From contig JAQSXJ010000005.1 of the NCBI GenBank assembly GCA_029256725.1, positions 124,001 through 188,000 on the forward strand: a DNA stretch of 64,000 bases, given 5' to 3'. Below the pieces are notes generated by a model. The model worked only from the letters and a program-made list of their open reading frames with translations. It had not been told where the DNA came from and ran no database searches. The position numbers were made by a program, and so were the translations under genes. How positions within the stretch are numbered: position 1 is the stretch's first letter; each line of letters opens with the position of its first letter. This DNA is from Anaerocolumna sp. Lineage in GTDB: Bacteria; Bacillota; Clostridia; Lachnospirales; Lachnospiraceae. Shown one piece after another: positions 15,379 through 24,923 of this stretch.

Positions 15379-16080
15379 ATGTTTCCACATTTTTATGGAC
15401 TGGATCCCACATATATTTTAGTTATAATAGGTGCAGTACTTGTGCTGGGTGCCTCAGCTTTAGTGAATTCAACCTTTCGTAAATATTCTGCTGTCAGAAG
15501 CTTGTCAGGAATGACAGGTGCACAGGCAGCACAGCGTATTTTAAATCAGGCAGGTATCTATGATGTTACCATAGAACACATAAACGGCAAATTAACAGAC
15601 CATTATGATCCGTCAAATAAAGTACTAAGACTGTCTGACAGTGTATACGGCTCATCTTCTGTAGCGGCTATTGGTGTTGCCGCCCATGAGTGCGGGCATG
15701 CCATCCAGCACCAGCACGGATATGTACCGCTTCGTTTAAGGACTGCTATCGTGCCTCTTGCAAATTTTGGTTCGAAGATATCCTGGCCGTTGATTATCTT
15801 AGGTGTTTTCTTAAGTATGTCACAGACATTAATTTATGCCGGAATTATACTCTTTTCCTTTGCCGTGTTATTCCAGATCGTAACCTTGCCGGTTGAGTTT
15901 AACGCTTCCAGGAGGGCAGTCAAGATATTGGATGATTCAGGAATATTATATGGTGAAGAAGTACAAATAACAAAGAAAGTTCTTGGCACCGCAGCTCTTA
16001 CTTATGTTGCAGGTGCAGCAGCATCGGTACTACAGCTGCTGAGGTTAATTAGAATATTCGGAGGCAATAACCGTGACTGA
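15379..16080 (+). CDS. Membrane zinc metallopeptidase (YugP family)
   Basis: 233-residue integral membrane protein. It has a hydrophobic N-terminal helix (about 10-30), a HECGH zinc-binding motif (His103, Glu104, His107), two or three further membrane helices (about 125-175) and a C-terminal hydrophobic segment. This fits the YugP-like neutral zinc metallopeptidase family, whose substrates are not known. A GGAGG site precedes the ATG. Its end overlaps the rsmB start by eight bases, so translation is probably coupled. It commonly sits between fmt and rsmB in clostridia. Confidence 0.88.
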   Translation: MFPHFYGLDPTYILVIIGAVLVLGASALVNSTFRKYSAVRSLSGMTGAQAAQRILNQAGIYDVTIEHINGKLTDHYDPSNKVLRLSDSVYGSSSVAAIGVAAHECGHAIQHQHGYVPLRLRTAIVPLANFGSKISWPLIILGVFLSMSQTLIYAGIILFSFAVLFQIVTLPVEFNASRRAVKILDDSGILYGEEVQITKKVLGTAALTYVAGAAASVLQLLRLIRIFGGNNRD

Positions 16081-17452
16081 TACAAAAGTGGTTACAAGAA
16101 ATACCAGGGAAATTGCTCTGGATATACTCATAGAGATTCTGGAAAAAGGAGATTTCAGCCATACGCTTCTTAACAGAACCTTAAAAATGTATTCTGATCT
16201 TACAAAACAAGACAGAAGCTTTATAACAAGACTGGTAGAGGGGACCCTTGAGAGGCTGTTAACCCTGGACTTTTATATCAACAGTTATTCCAGTGTAAAA
16301 GTCGGGAAAATGAAGCCATTAATAAGGACCCTTCTTCGTCTTTCTGTCTATCAGCTAAAATATATGGATCAGGTTCCGGACAGTGCTGTCTGCAATGAGG
16401 CAGTTAAGCTGGCTGGAAAACGAGGTTTTAAGAGCCTTTCAGGTTTTATGAACGGGGTACTTAGAAATATAGCCAGAAATACCAAAGAAGATTACCATTC
16501 CCTTGAGAAAAAGGACCGGACAGGATATCTGGAAGTAGCTTATTCAACACCTCGGTGGATAATTGAGAAATGGCTGAAGGAGTACTCTTATGAGACAGTA
16601 AAAGCTATGCTTGCAGCTCAGTTTGAAGAAAGCAGGGGAACCACTGTAAGGGTTAATCAGTCTCTTAATACCACAGAGGAATTATTAGAGATATTAAAGA
16701 AAGAAAATATAACAGCAGTAAAGGGCGATTATAATGATACTGCTTTAAAACTGCTAAGCTATGAAACTATGGATTCCATCAAAGCTTTCTCTGAGGGCAG
16801 ATTTACAGTACAGGATGAGAGTTCCATGCTTATCGGGCTTATTTCTGGGGTGAAAGAAGGAAATTATATTATAGATGTCTGTGCAGCACCGGGTGGTAAA
16901 TCTCTGCACATCGCTGATCTTCTTAATGGTTCAGGTAATGTAGATGCCAGGGACCTTACCGAATATAAGGCTGCTTTAATGAATGAAAACATTTTAAGAA
17001 TGGGCTTTCACAATATAACTACAAGCTGTAGGGACGCCAAAGAGCTGGACGAAGAAAGCATTGGAAAAGCTGATATTCTTATAGCTGATCTTCCTTGTTC
17101 AGGACTTGGTGTTATAGGAAAGAAACCTGACATAAAGTATAATATGACGGAAGAAAAACAAAAGGAACTGGTCAAACTGCAAAGGGAAATTCTAACAACT
17201 GTCAGCCAGTATGTAAAAGAGGAAGGAACCTTGATATATAGCACCTGCACAGTTAATAAAGAGGAAAATCTGGATAATGCCCTGTGGTTTGTTGACAATT
17301 TTCCTTTTCAATTAGAGAGTATTGAACAATACCTTCCAGAGAATATCAGTTCTGATACAAAAGATAAGGGGTATTTGCAATTAATACCGGGAATACACAA
17401 TACAGACGGTTTTTTTATGGCAAGACTTAAAAAAACAGGAATATCAAATTGA
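16073..17452 (+). CDS. rsmB: 16S rRNA (cytosine-967-C5)-methyltransferase RsmB
   Basis: SAM-dependent enzyme methylating 16S rRNA. It has 459 residues and starts at GTG behind GGAGG. The N-terminal NusB-like RNA-binding domain covers about residues 1-140. The methyltransferase domain carries the SAM motif CAAPGGKSLH (about 271-280), DLPCSGLG and the catalytic STCT. Where related enzymes usually have an acidic-D-x-x-x-x-(K/R) stretch this protein has DARDLTEYKAAL, a normal variant. Its stop codon is inside a perfect hairpin shared with the rlmN leader. Confidence 0.95.
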   Translation: MTDTKVVTRNTREIALDILIEILEKGDFSHTLLNRTLKMYSDLTKQDRSFITRLVEGTLERLLTLDFYINSYSSVKVGKMKPLIRTLLRLSVYQLKYMDQVPDSAVCNEAVKLAGKRGFKSLSGFMNGVLRNIARNTKEDYHSLEKKDRTGYLEVAYSTPRWIIEKWLKEYSYETVKAMLAAQFEESRGTTVRVNQSLNTTEELLEILKKENITAVKGDYNDTALKLLSYETMDSIKAFSEGRFTVQDESSMLIGLISGVKEGNYIIDVCAAPGGKSLHIADLLNGSGNVDARDLTEYKAALMNENILRMGFHNITTSCRDAKELDEESIGKADILIADLPCSGLGVIGKKPDIKYNMTEEKQKELVKLQREILTTVSQYVKEEGTLIYSTCTVNKEENLDNALWFVDNFPFQLESIEQYLPENISSDTKDKGYLQLIPGIHNTDGFFMARLKKTGISN

Positions 17453-17468
17453 AAAATTTGATATTCAC
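17441..17468 (+). promoter_or_regulatory. Perfect hairpin across the rsmB stop, just before rlmN
   Basis: GAATATCAAATT, loop GAAA, AATTTGATATTC: a 12-base perfect stem (base 17440 onward) with a GAAA loop. It ends a few bases before the rlmN ribosome site AGAGGTTA. The right arm plus the ribosome site is nearly repeated before rpe (22428-22451). It could affect rlmN translation or mark an RNA processing site. Confidence 0.55.
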
Positions 17469-17481
17469 AAGAGAGGTTAAA

Positions 17482-18525
17482 ATGGATAAAACAGATATTA
17501 AATCCTTAAATCTGGAGGAATTAAAGAAATTTATAACAAAAGCTGGAGAGAAACCTTTCAGAGCTTCACAAATATACGAATGGCTGCATGTAAAACTGGC
17601 CTGGGATTTTGAAGAGATGACAAACGTTTCTAAGTCTTTGAGGACATACCTGACAGAGAATGCAGAGCTTAAGAAACTGACCCTTGTCAGGACCCTTACT
17701 TCCAAAACTGGTGAAACCTCTAAGTTCTTATTTCAGTTAGAGGATGGCAACCTTTTAGAATGTGTACTTATGAAGTATCACTACGGAAACAGTGTATGCA
17801 TCTCCTCTCAGGTTGGCTGTAAGATGGGTTGCAGATTCTGTGCTTCGACACTCAACGGCTTTGAGAGAAATCTCACTGCTTCTGAAATGTTGAATCAGAT
17901 ATATATGATACAGAGGATAACCGGTGAAAGGGTTTCTAATGTGGTGGTTATGGGAACCGGAGAACCACTTGATAATTACGATAATCTGGTTTCCTTTATT
18001 AAGATTTTAACGGATGATAAGGGGCTTCATATCAGCCAGAGAAATATTACCGTATCAACCTGCGGACTGGCAGATAAGATCAGGCAATTAGCGGAAGAGG
18101 AGCTGCAAATAACACTGGCACTTTCCCTCCATGCTTCAAACGATACAACAAGAAAAGAATTAATGCCCATAGCTAACCGGTATTCTATTGCTGAGGTTTT
18201 AGCAGCCTGTGATTACTATTTTGAAAAGACCGGCAGAAGAATGACCTTCGAATATAGTCTAATAGCAGGTGAGAATGATAAAGAAGAGCAGGCAAGAGAA
18301 CTCTCCAAGCTGTTAAAGGGAAAAAATGCACATGTGAATCTTATACCGGTAAACCCGATTAAAGAGCGTAATTACAAGCAATCACAGGTCGAAAGTATCC
18401 AGAAATTCAAATTAATACTTGAAAAATACGGAATAAATGTTACTATTAGAAGAGAAATGGGAACAGATATAGACGCTGCCTGTGGACAATTAAGAAAAAG
18501 TTACATGGAAGAAACTTCCGGTTAA
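17482..18525 (+). CDS. rlmN: 23S rRNA/tRNA adenine-C2 methyltransferase RlmN
   Basis: Radical SAM enzyme that methylates A2503 of 23S rRNA and A37 of some tRNAs. It has 347 residues from the ATG at 17482, chosen over an upstream in-frame TTG because AGAGGTTA lies just before it. The iron-sulfur motif CxxxCxxC is at Cys113, Cys117 and Cys120. The catalytic C-terminal Cys is near residue 334 (DAACGQL). The phosphatase gene follows by 29 bases. No anomalies were seen. Confidence 0.96.
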   Translation: MDKTDIKSLNLEELKKFITKAGEKPFRASQIYEWLHVKLAWDFEEMTNVSKSLRTYLTENAELKKLTLVRTLTSKTGETSKFLFQLEDGNLLECVLMKYHYGNSVCISSQVGCKMGCRFCASTLNGFERNLTASEMLNQIYMIQRITGERVSNVVVMGTGEPLDNYDNLVSFIKILTDDKGLHISQRNITVSTCGLADKIRQLAEEELQITLALSLHASNDTTRKELMPIANRYSIAEVLAACDYYFEKTGRRMTFEYSLIAGENDKEEQARELSKLLKGKNAHVNLIPVNPIKERNYKQSQVESIQKFKLILEKYGINVTIRREMGTDIDAACGQLRKSYMEETSG

Positions 18526-18554
18526 AGCCGAAAGGAAGTTAAGGAGGTGCAGAC

Positions 18555-19280
18555 ATGAAATCATTTTCGATAACAGATACAGGAATAGCCAGGCTTGTCA
18601 ATCAGGATTATGTTTATGCCAATGAAGATGGAATTGGTGAACTACCGAATTTATTTATTGTTGCCGATGGCATGGGAGGACACAATGCCGGCGATTATGC
18701 CTCCAGATTCTGTGTAGAGACTTTTGCTGAAATTATCAAAAAAACAGAGATTAGCCAGCCGGTAGGAGCTATGTCCCAGGGGATCCTGTTAACAAATGAG
18801 AAACTGTTAAAGGAAGCTGATACAAAACCAGAATTAAAAGGTATGGGAACTACCTTTGTTGTAGCAACCGTAATAAATAACAACCTTTATGTAGCAAATG
18901 TTGGCGACAGCCGCTTGTATTTAATTAGGAACAAGGATATAAGGCAGATTACAGAGGATCATTCCCTCGTTGAGGAAATGGTGAAAAACGGCGAAATAGA
19001 ACGGGATAAGATGCGTTTTCATCCCAATAAAAATATTATCACAAGAGCACTTGGAGCTGGTGAGTCAGTAATACCGGATTACTTTGAGGTGGAATTAAGT
19101 CCTGAGGATGTGGTGTTAATGTGTTCTGACGGTCTTTCCAATATGATGGATGATATGGATATTCTGTCAATTGTGAATTGCTATAATGAGGATTTAAAAA
19201 GTGCCTGTTTGGAACTTGTAAACAAAGCCAATGAAAACGGCGGAAATGACAATATTTCCGTGGTTATGCTAAAATTGTAA
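18555..19280 (+). CDS. prpC: PP2C-family Ser/Thr protein phosphatase (PrpC/Stp)
   Basis: Manganese-dependent phosphatase that reverses the action of the adjacent PASTA kinase. It has 241 residues. The PP2C motifs are DGMGGHNAGDYAS (about 38-50), NVGDSRLYL (about 115-123), a CSDGLSNMMDD block and NGGNDNISVV near the C-terminus, which together supply the metal-binding aspartates. It lies 14 bases before the kinase, the standard Firmicute phosphatase-kinase pair. The protein is cytoplasmic with no membrane segment. Confidence 0.95.
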   Translation: MKSFSITDTGIARLVNQDYVYANEDGIGELPNLFIVADGMGGHNAGDYASRFCVETFAEIIKKTEISQPVGAMSQGILLTNEKLLKEADTKPELKGMGTTFVVATVINNNLYVANVGDSRLYLIRNKDIRQITEDHSLVEEMVKNGEIERDKMRFHPNKNIITRALGAGESVIPDYFEVELSPEDVVLMCSDGLSNMMDDMDILSIVNCYNEDLKSACLELVNKANENGGNDNISVVMLKL

Positions 19281-19294
19281 GAAGAGGTGAGAAC

Positions 19295-21469
19295 ATGTTA
19301 AAACCGGGTATGTATATCAGCGACCGCTACGAAATAATAGACAAAGTAGGTTCCGGTGGTATGGCAGATGTTTATAAAGCCAAGTGCCATCGGTTAAACC
19401 GTTATGTAGCTATTAAAGTTCTTAAACCGGAATTCAGTGATGACACGAATTTCGTTAAGAAATTCAGAGGAGAAGCTCAGTCTGCAGCAGGTTTGTCCCA
19501 CCCTAATATCGTAAGTGTGTATGATGTAGGAGAAGATAACGGCCTATATTATATTGTAATGGAATTAGTTGAGGGTATAACTTTAAAACACTTTATAGAA
19601 AGAAAGGGTAAACTGGAAGTGAAAGAAGCTGTGGGTATTGCCATACAGATAGCAATGGGTATGGAAGCAGCTCATTTAAATCATATTATCCATAGAGATA
19701 TTAAACCGCAGAATATCATTATTTCCAAGGAAGGTAAAGTTAAGGTTACTGATTTCGGTATTGCAAAAGCCACCAATTCCAATACAATTACCTCTAATGC
19801 AATGGGGTCTGTACATTATCTTTCACCGGAGCAGGCCAGAGGTGGTTACAGTGATGAGAAAAGTGATATCTATTCACTTGGTATAACCATGTATGAAATG
19901 TTGTCCGGAGAAGTACCTTTCGTCGGAGATAATACAGTTTCAGTAGCTCTTTTACACATACAAGGGGAAGCTATTCCCTTAAGAGAGATTGACCCGTCCA
20001 TACCACCAAGTATAGAAAAGATAATTCAAAAATGTATGCAGAAGAAACCGGAGCGAAGGTATCTTTCTGCTTCTGAGTTGATAACGGACTTAAAGCGTTC
20101 CATCTCCAATCCAAATGGAGATTTTGTTGTGATTCCAGCAGCAGCTGTCTCAGATTCTCCTACTATTACTATTTCAGAGGATGAAGTAAGCCATATTAAA
20201 TCAGCGTCCACGCAACCTGGCAGAAATACTGGGAATCTGGAGGGGAATAAGAATATTACCAATACCAACCCTGATTTAAAACATACTTCGACTAATTTGA
20301 ATTCCAAATCCAAAGAAGAAGATGATGAGGATATTGATCAGGTTGATCCAAGAGTAGAGAAAATTATATTTATCGGTTCAATAGTTGCAGGTGTAATCCT
20401 TGTAATATTGATTATTTTCTTTGTGATAAACATATTCCATCTCTTCCCCGGGAATAAAGACAACAATCTTCCCTCAGACGAAATAACAACAACAGTTACT
20501 CCTTCTGCAGAACCGACAGATGAAGCGGTTACTACTGTTATTATGCCTTCCGTTATGGGATATTCCTTAGCAGATGCTGAAAAGAGGCTGGATGCGAAAT
20601 CAGAAGATCTGCAAATTAAGACGGAGGAGAAGACTTCTGATAAATATGAAAAGGGAATAGTTATGGAACAATACCCGGCTCCAGAGGCTGAATTAGACAG
20701 CGATGGTGAAGTAAGATTGGTTGTCAGCTTAGGACCGGAAACTTTCTCACTTCCTGATGTGTATAATTTAAATGACAATCAGGCTTCAACTACATTAACT
20801 GACAGAGGTCTTGAAGTAAAACATGAATATGCCTTTGATGATACTATTGCAGAAGGTAATGTTATTTCTACAGAACCTGTAAAGGGTACTTCCGTTAAAA
20901 AGGGAGATACAGTAATATTAATCATGAGTAAAGGACCTGAAAAGACTACTGTTCTGGTTCCTGATGTACTAAATTCAAGTAAAGCAGATGCTATTGCCAA
21001 GTTAAAGGATAATAACCTGGTCGAAGGGAATATTACAGAAGATTATTCTGACACTTATGCTAAGGGTAAGGTCATGGGACAGAGCCAGAGCGGCGGAGCT
21101 GAAGTGACCAGAGGAACGGCCATTGACCTTGTTATCAGTTTAGGACCTGATTCAAGACCGACTTCCTATACCGGTTCAGTAACCATAGATGAAAATCCTT
21201 TTGATTATCCGGGAGACAGTGGAATAGTTCTGTTCCAGATGTTTCAGAATGGAAAAACTACCGATTTAGAGAAGAGAACAATGAACTACGATAGCTTTCC
21301 TGTTACACTGCCTATTACCAGCAGCAGCGGTTCTGACGCAACTGTATCTATGATGATAGGTAGAGATGCCGAGGAGGGTGACTCCGGAGCAGTCTTAGAT
21401 GGCGGACGATGGGTGGTTTACGAAGAATACGGAACCGCTTGGGATGTAGAATTTACGGCGGAGCGATAA
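19295..21469 (+). CDS. prkC: PASTA-domain Ser/Thr protein kinase (PrkC/PknB/Stk)
   Basis: Membrane kinase that senses cell-wall fragments. It has 724 residues. The cytoplasmic kinase domain carries the glycine loop VGSGGMADVY (18-27), catalytic Lys41 in VAIKVLK, HRDIKPQN and DFGIAKA. An acidic linker leads to one membrane helix at about residues 352-375. Three extracellular PASTA repeats follow at about 412-480, 483-550 and 553-620. A C-terminal beta-rich domain of about 95 residues comes last and has no name I recognise. It is co-transcribed with the phosphatase and rsgA. It probably controls wall growth and spore germination, as in relatives. Confidence 0.95.
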   Translation: MLKPGMYISDRYEIIDKVGSGGMADVYKAKCHRLNRYVAIKVLKPEFSDDTNFVKKFRGEAQSAAGLSHPNIVSVYDVGEDNGLYYIVMELVEGITLKHFIERKGKLEVKEAVGIAIQIAMGMEAAHLNHIIHRDIKPQNIIISKEGKVKVTDFGIAKATNSNTITSNAMGSVHYLSPEQARGGYSDEKSDIYSLGITMYEMLSGEVPFVGDNTVSVALLHIQGEAIPLREIDPSIPPSIEKIIQKCMQKKPERRYLSASELITDLKRSISNPNGDFVVIPAAAVSDSPTITISEDEVSHIKSASTQPGRNTGNLEGNKNITNTNPDLKHTSTNLNSKSKEEDDEDIDQVDPRVEKIIFIGSIVAGVILVILIIFFVINIFHLFPGNKDNNLPSDEITTTVTPSAEPTDEAVTTVIMPSVMGYSLADAEKRLDAKSEDLQIKTEEKTSDKYEKGIVMEQYPAPEAELDSDGEVRLVVSLGPETFSLPDVYNLNDNQASTTLTDRGLEVKHEYAFDDTIAEGNVISTEPVKGTSVKKGDTVILIMSKGPEKTTVLVPDVLNSSKADAIAKLKDNNLVEGNITEDYSDTYAKGKVMGQSQSGGAEVTRGTAIDLVISLGPDSRPTSYTGSVTIDENPFDYPGDSGIVLFQMFQNGKTTDLEKRTMNYDSFPVTLPITSSSGSDATVSMMIGRDAEEGDSGAVLDGGRWVVYEEYGTAWDVEFTAER

Positions 21470-21470
21470 G

Positions 21471-22352
21471 ATGAAGGGAAAGATATTAAAAGGCATCGGC
21501 GGTTTTTATTATGTATTCGCTGAGAATGAACAGCTTTATGAGTGCAAAGCAAAAGGAATTTTCCGTAATCAGAATATAAAACCTCTGGTCGGAGATAACG
21601 TGGATATGGACATTCTGGACGAGGTGATGAATAAAGGAAATATTATTAATATCCTTGAGCGCACAAATGACCTTATCCGCCCTGCTGTAGCGAATGTGGA
21701 CCAGGCAATGATAATTTTTGCCGCTGCCAAGCCTACCCCGAATCTAAATCTGCTGGATCGTTTTTTAATTCTGATGCTTCAGCAGAATGTTGAAACTATA
21801 ATATGCTTTAATAAAACCGATGTTGTTACGGAAAAAGAACTTGCTCTATTAGAAGAAACTTACCGTAACTGTGGTTATAAGACATTGTTTACCAGCACCT
21901 TTACAGAGGAAGGGATTACCTCTGTAAAGGAATTACTGACTCATAAGACTACAGTACTTGCGGGACCCTCCGGTGTTGGCAAATCCTCAATTATTAATCT
22001 GCTGTCTCCCGAGGCTAATACGAAAACCGGTGAAATCAGTGAAAAGATACAAAGAGGTAAACATACGACGAGGCACTCTGAACTTATTGCTGTCGGTGAA
22101 GAGACTTTTGTTATGGATACACCGGGATTTAGTTCTCTGTATCTTGAAGGTCTTGAAAAAGATGAATTAAAGGAGTTTTTTCCTGAATTTAAGGAATACG
22201 CTTTACAGTGCAGATTTTTAGGTTGTATGCATCTAAATGAACCGGACTGCAAAGTGAAAGAAGCTCTGGAGGAGGATAAAATCAGCAAAATCCGTTATAA
22301 AAATTATAAAGATTTATTCGAAGAATTAAATCACAAAAAAAAGAAATTTTAG
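21471..22352 (+). CDS. rsgA: Small ribosomal subunit biogenesis GTPase RsgA
   Basis: Circularly permuted GTPase that checks 30S subunit maturation. It has 293 residues, starting one base after the kinase stop. There is an N-terminal OB-fold (about 1-65), then G4 FNKTDVV, G1 GPSGVGKSS and G3 DTPGF in the permuted order. A C-terminal zinc site follows, with CRFLGCMH and a further Cys. The stop codon TAG is inside a perfect 11-base hairpin. This is the usual neighbour of prkC in Firmicutes. Confidence 0.96.
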   Translation: MKGKILKGIGGFYYVFAENEQLYECKAKGIFRNQNIKPLVGDNVDMDILDEVMNKGNIINILERTNDLIRPAVANVDQAMIIFAAAKPTPNLNLLDRFLILMLQQNVETIICFNKTDVVTEKELALLEETYRNCGYKTLFTSTFTEEGITSVKELLTHKTTVLAGPSGVGKSSIINLLSPEANTKTGEISEKIQRGKHTTRHSELIAVGEETFVMDTPGFSSLYLEGLEKDELKEFFPEFKEYALQCRFLGCMHLNEPDCKVKEALEEDKISKIRYKNYKDLFEELNHKKKKF

Positions 22353-22374
22353 GGTGCAGATCAGCACCCTAAAA
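22347..22374 (+). other. Perfect hairpin over the rsgA stop codon
   Basis: TTTTAGGGTGC (22347-22357) pairs fully with GCACCCTAAAA (22364-22374) around a six-base loop. No T-run follows on the + strand, so it is not a normal terminator for rsgA; the A-rich left flank would give a T-run only on the - strand. An RNA stability or processing role is possible. Confidence 0.5.
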
Positions 22375-22453
22375 TGCCGCTAAACAGTGGTGGATTATAG
22401 GGATAAACGAACAATATTCAATTAGAAATTTGATATTCAGAAAAGAGGTTATT

Positions 22454-23119
22454 ATGTATAAATTAGCACCTTCAATTCTGGCTGCTGACTTCTGGAGACT
22501 TGGTGAGTATATCAAGGAAGCAGAAGAAGCCGGAGTAGAATACCTTCACATTGATGTAATGGATGGGGAGTTTGTTCCCAGTATTTCATTTGGAACTCCG
22601 ATAATAAAATCCATAAGAAAGAAATCCAAGCTTGTCTTTGATGTACATCTTATGGTAGAAGAACCGATACGTTATCTGGAGGATTTCAAAGAAGCAGGTG
22701 CTGACATTATAACTGTTCACGCAGAGGCTTGCAAGCATCTTCACAGAACAGTTACTAGGATTAAAGAACTAGGACTAAAAGCTGGTGTTTCTCTTAATCC
22801 GGCAACGCCTCTCGCTGAACTTGAATACATTCTGGACGAGGTAGATATGATTCTTATCATGAGTGTAAATCCAGGTTATGGCGGACAAGCGTTCCTGCCC
22901 CTTTCATTGAATAAAATAAAGAGCCTGAAAGAAATTCTTGATGAGAAACAGTTAAAGGCAGACATTGAAGTTGACGGAGGAATCAGTGCTTTAAATGTTG
23001 ATGAAGTAATAAGAGCAGGGGCTAATGTGATTGTTGCAGGAACTGCTGTATTTGGAGGTAATATCACTGAAAACGTAAATGCCTTTAAGAAAGTATTTCA
23101 TGAGTTTGAGATAGATTGA
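22454..23119 (+). CDS. rpe: Ribulose-phosphate 3-epimerase
   Basis: Interconverts ribulose-5-phosphate and xylulose-5-phosphate in the pentose phosphate pathway. It has 221 residues from the ATG at 22454, which follows AAAAGAGGTT. The TIM-barrel motifs are SILAADFWRLG, HIDVMDGEFVPSISFG, DVHLMVEEP, MSVNPGYGGQAF and EVDGGI, containing the metal-binding His and Asp residues. Its place after rsgA and before thiN is conserved in many Firmicutes. Confidence 0.96.
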   Translation: MYKLAPSILAADFWRLGEYIKEAEEAGVEYLHIDVMDGEFVPSISFGTPIIKSIRKKSKLVFDVHLMVEEPIRYLEDFKEAGADIITVHAEACKHLHRTVTRIKELGLKAGVSLNPATPLAELEYILDEVDMILIMSVNPGYGGQAFLPLSLNKIKSLKEILDEKQLKADIEVDGGISALNVDEVIRAGANVIVAGTAVFGGNITENVNAFKKVFHEFEID

Positions 23120-23141
23120 TAATAATTGTAAGGATGATATT

Positions 23142-23798
23142 GTGATGGGTGATAAAATACTTATAATCACTGGAGGTGAGATTACCTTCCCTTTTGTGGC
23201 GGAGTATCTTGCTGACAAAGCTTTTAATAAAGTGATAGCAGTAGATAAAGGACTTATGGCAGCAAAACAACTAAACCTGAAGGTTGATTATGCAGTAGGA
23301 GATTTTGATTCTGTATCGGAGGAAGTTATATCTTATTATAAGCAGTTAAGCGGCGTTCAGGTTGTGGAATACAACCCTATGAAAGATGCTACTGACACGG
23401 AACTTGCTCTTAATCTGGCTATATCTTTAGAACCGGAACATATTCTTATTCTTGGTGCTACGGGAACCAGAGCTGACCATATGCTTGCTAACATAGCACT
23501 TTTATATGCTCCGTTAACAAAGAAGATCAGAACGACTCTGGTTGATAAAAATAATAAAATATATATGATAAATCATGATGCGGTTATAGACCGTAACAAA
23601 CTTCATGGTCCCAATGTATCCCTGCTACCCTTTACCGAGACGGTAGATAAAATTACTCTGAAGGGCTTTAAGTATCCGCTTGATGAATATACCTTTAGAT
23701 TAGGCAGCAGCATTGGAATCAGTAATGAAGTAACGGAAGAAAGAGCAGAAATCATATTGGGGTCCGGTATCCTTATCGTGATTGAAGCAAAAGACTGA
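23142..23798 (+). CDS. thiN: Thiamine diphosphokinase
   Basis: Transfers pyrophosphate from ATP to thiamine. It has 218 residues from GTG 23142 (217 from the overlapping ATG at 23145); AAGGA at about 23130-23134 suits either. The N-terminal catalytic domain has VDKGLMAAKQL, DYAVGDFDS and DATDTELAL. The GATGTRADHMLANI block and the beta-rich C-terminal substrate-binding domain complete the family pattern. It is adjacent to rpe, as in Bacillus. Confidence 0.92.
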   Translation: MMGDKILIITGGEITFPFVAEYLADKAFNKVIAVDKGLMAAKQLNLKVDYAVGDFDSVSEEVISYYKQLSGVQVVEYNPMKDATDTELALNLAISLEPEHILILGATGTRADHMLANIALLYAPLTKKIRTTLVDKNNKIYMINHDAVIDRNKLHGPNVSLLPFTETVDKITLKGFKYPLDEYTFRLGSSIGISNEVTEERAEIILGSGILIVIEAKD

Positions 23799-23811
23799 AA
23801 GGAAGAAATAT

Positions 23812-24909
23812 ATGAAACTAGGTATAGTAGGTTTACCCAATGTAGGTAAAAGCACACTCTTTAATTCTCTCACAAAAGCAGGAGCAGAATCCGCGAATTA
23901 TCCCTTTTGCACCATTGATCCTAACGTAGGAATTGTTGCAGTACCGGATGAAAGATTGAAAGTATTAGGTGATCTTTATCATACTGAAAAAATTGTTCCC
24001 GCAGCAATTGAATTTGTAGACATTGCAGGTCTTGTTAAGGGAGCGTCAAAAGGTGAAGGTCTTGGAAACCAGTTTCTCTCAAATATCAGAGAAGTAGATG
24101 CTATTGTTCACGTTGTTCGTTGCTTTGAAGACAGTAATATAATTCATGTTGATGGCAGTGTAGAACCATTAAGAGATATTGAGACGATTAATCTGGAATT
24201 AATTTTCTCAGATATGGAGATAATTGAAAGAAGGATAGCAAGAACTTCAAAGGGCGCCAAAAATGATAAAGCACTTGCAAAAGAACTGGAGCTTCTGGAA
24301 AGACTTAAAAGTCATCTGGAAGAAGGCAATCTTGCCAAGAGTTTTGAGATTTCTGATGAGGAAGAAGCAGTGCTTGTTACATCATTTAACCTGCTTACCT
24401 ATAAACCTGTAATTTATGCAGCTAATGTAAAAGAAGAGGATCTTTCTGATGATGGCGTGAATAATAACCAGGTAGCTCAGGTCAGAGATTTCGCTGCAAA
24501 GGAAGGTTCAGAATTGTTTGTTATCTGTGCACAGATAGAACAGGAAATAGCTGAACTTGATGAGGAAGAAAAGAAAATGTTCTTAGAGGATCTGGGACTT
24601 AAAGAATCCGGTCTTGAGAAACTGATTGCAGCCAGTTATCATATTCTGGGACTGATCAGCTATTTGACTGCAGGACCGAAAGAAACCAAAGCCTGGACAA
24701 TAGAAAGAGGTACCAAAGCACCTCAGGCGGCTGGTAAGATCCATTCAGATTTTGAACGAGGTTTTATACGCGCAGAAATCGTCAGCTATACAAATCTTAT
24801 TGAATGCGGTAACTTTAATCTTGCAAAGGAAAAAGGTTTGGTACGTTCAGAAGGTAAAGAATACGTAGTGCAGGATGGAGATGTTGTTCTATTCCGGTTT
24901 AATGTTTAA
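23812..24909 (+). CDS. ychF: Redox-regulated ribosome-binding ATPase YchF (Obg family)
   Basis: P-loop protein of the Obg family that prefers ATP and binds ribosomes. It has 365 residues from the ATG at 23812 (site AAAGGAAG). The N-terminus is G1 [16 protein letters not shown]3 is [20 protein letters not shown], and a coiled-coil insertion covers about residues 130-200. A C-terminal TGS domain has [23 protein letters not shown]. It is full length and ordinary. Confidence 0.97.
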   Translation: MKLGIVGLPNVGKSTLFNSLTKAGAESANYPFCTIDPNVGIVAVPDERLKVLGDLYHTEKIVPAAIEFVDIAGLVKGASKGEGLGNQFLSNIREVDAIVHVVRCFEDSNIIHVDGSVEPLRDIETINLELIFSDMEIIERRIARTSKGAKNDKALAKELELLERLKSHLEEGNLAKSFEISDEEEAVLVTSFNLLTYKPVIYAANVKEEDLSDDGVNNNQVAQVRDFAAKEGSELFVICAQIEQEIAELDEEEKKMFLEDLGLKESGLEKLIAASYHILGLISYLTAGPKETKAWTIERGTKAPQAAGKIHSDFERGFIRAEIVSYTNLIECGNFNLAKEKGLVRSEGKEYVVQDGDVVLFRFNV

Positions 24910-24923
24910 GAAAGCGGTGATGT

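Noticed and set aside
22347-22374. Intrinsic terminator after rsgA
   Set aside because: The stem is perfect, but the following bases are AAAATGCC rather than a T-run.
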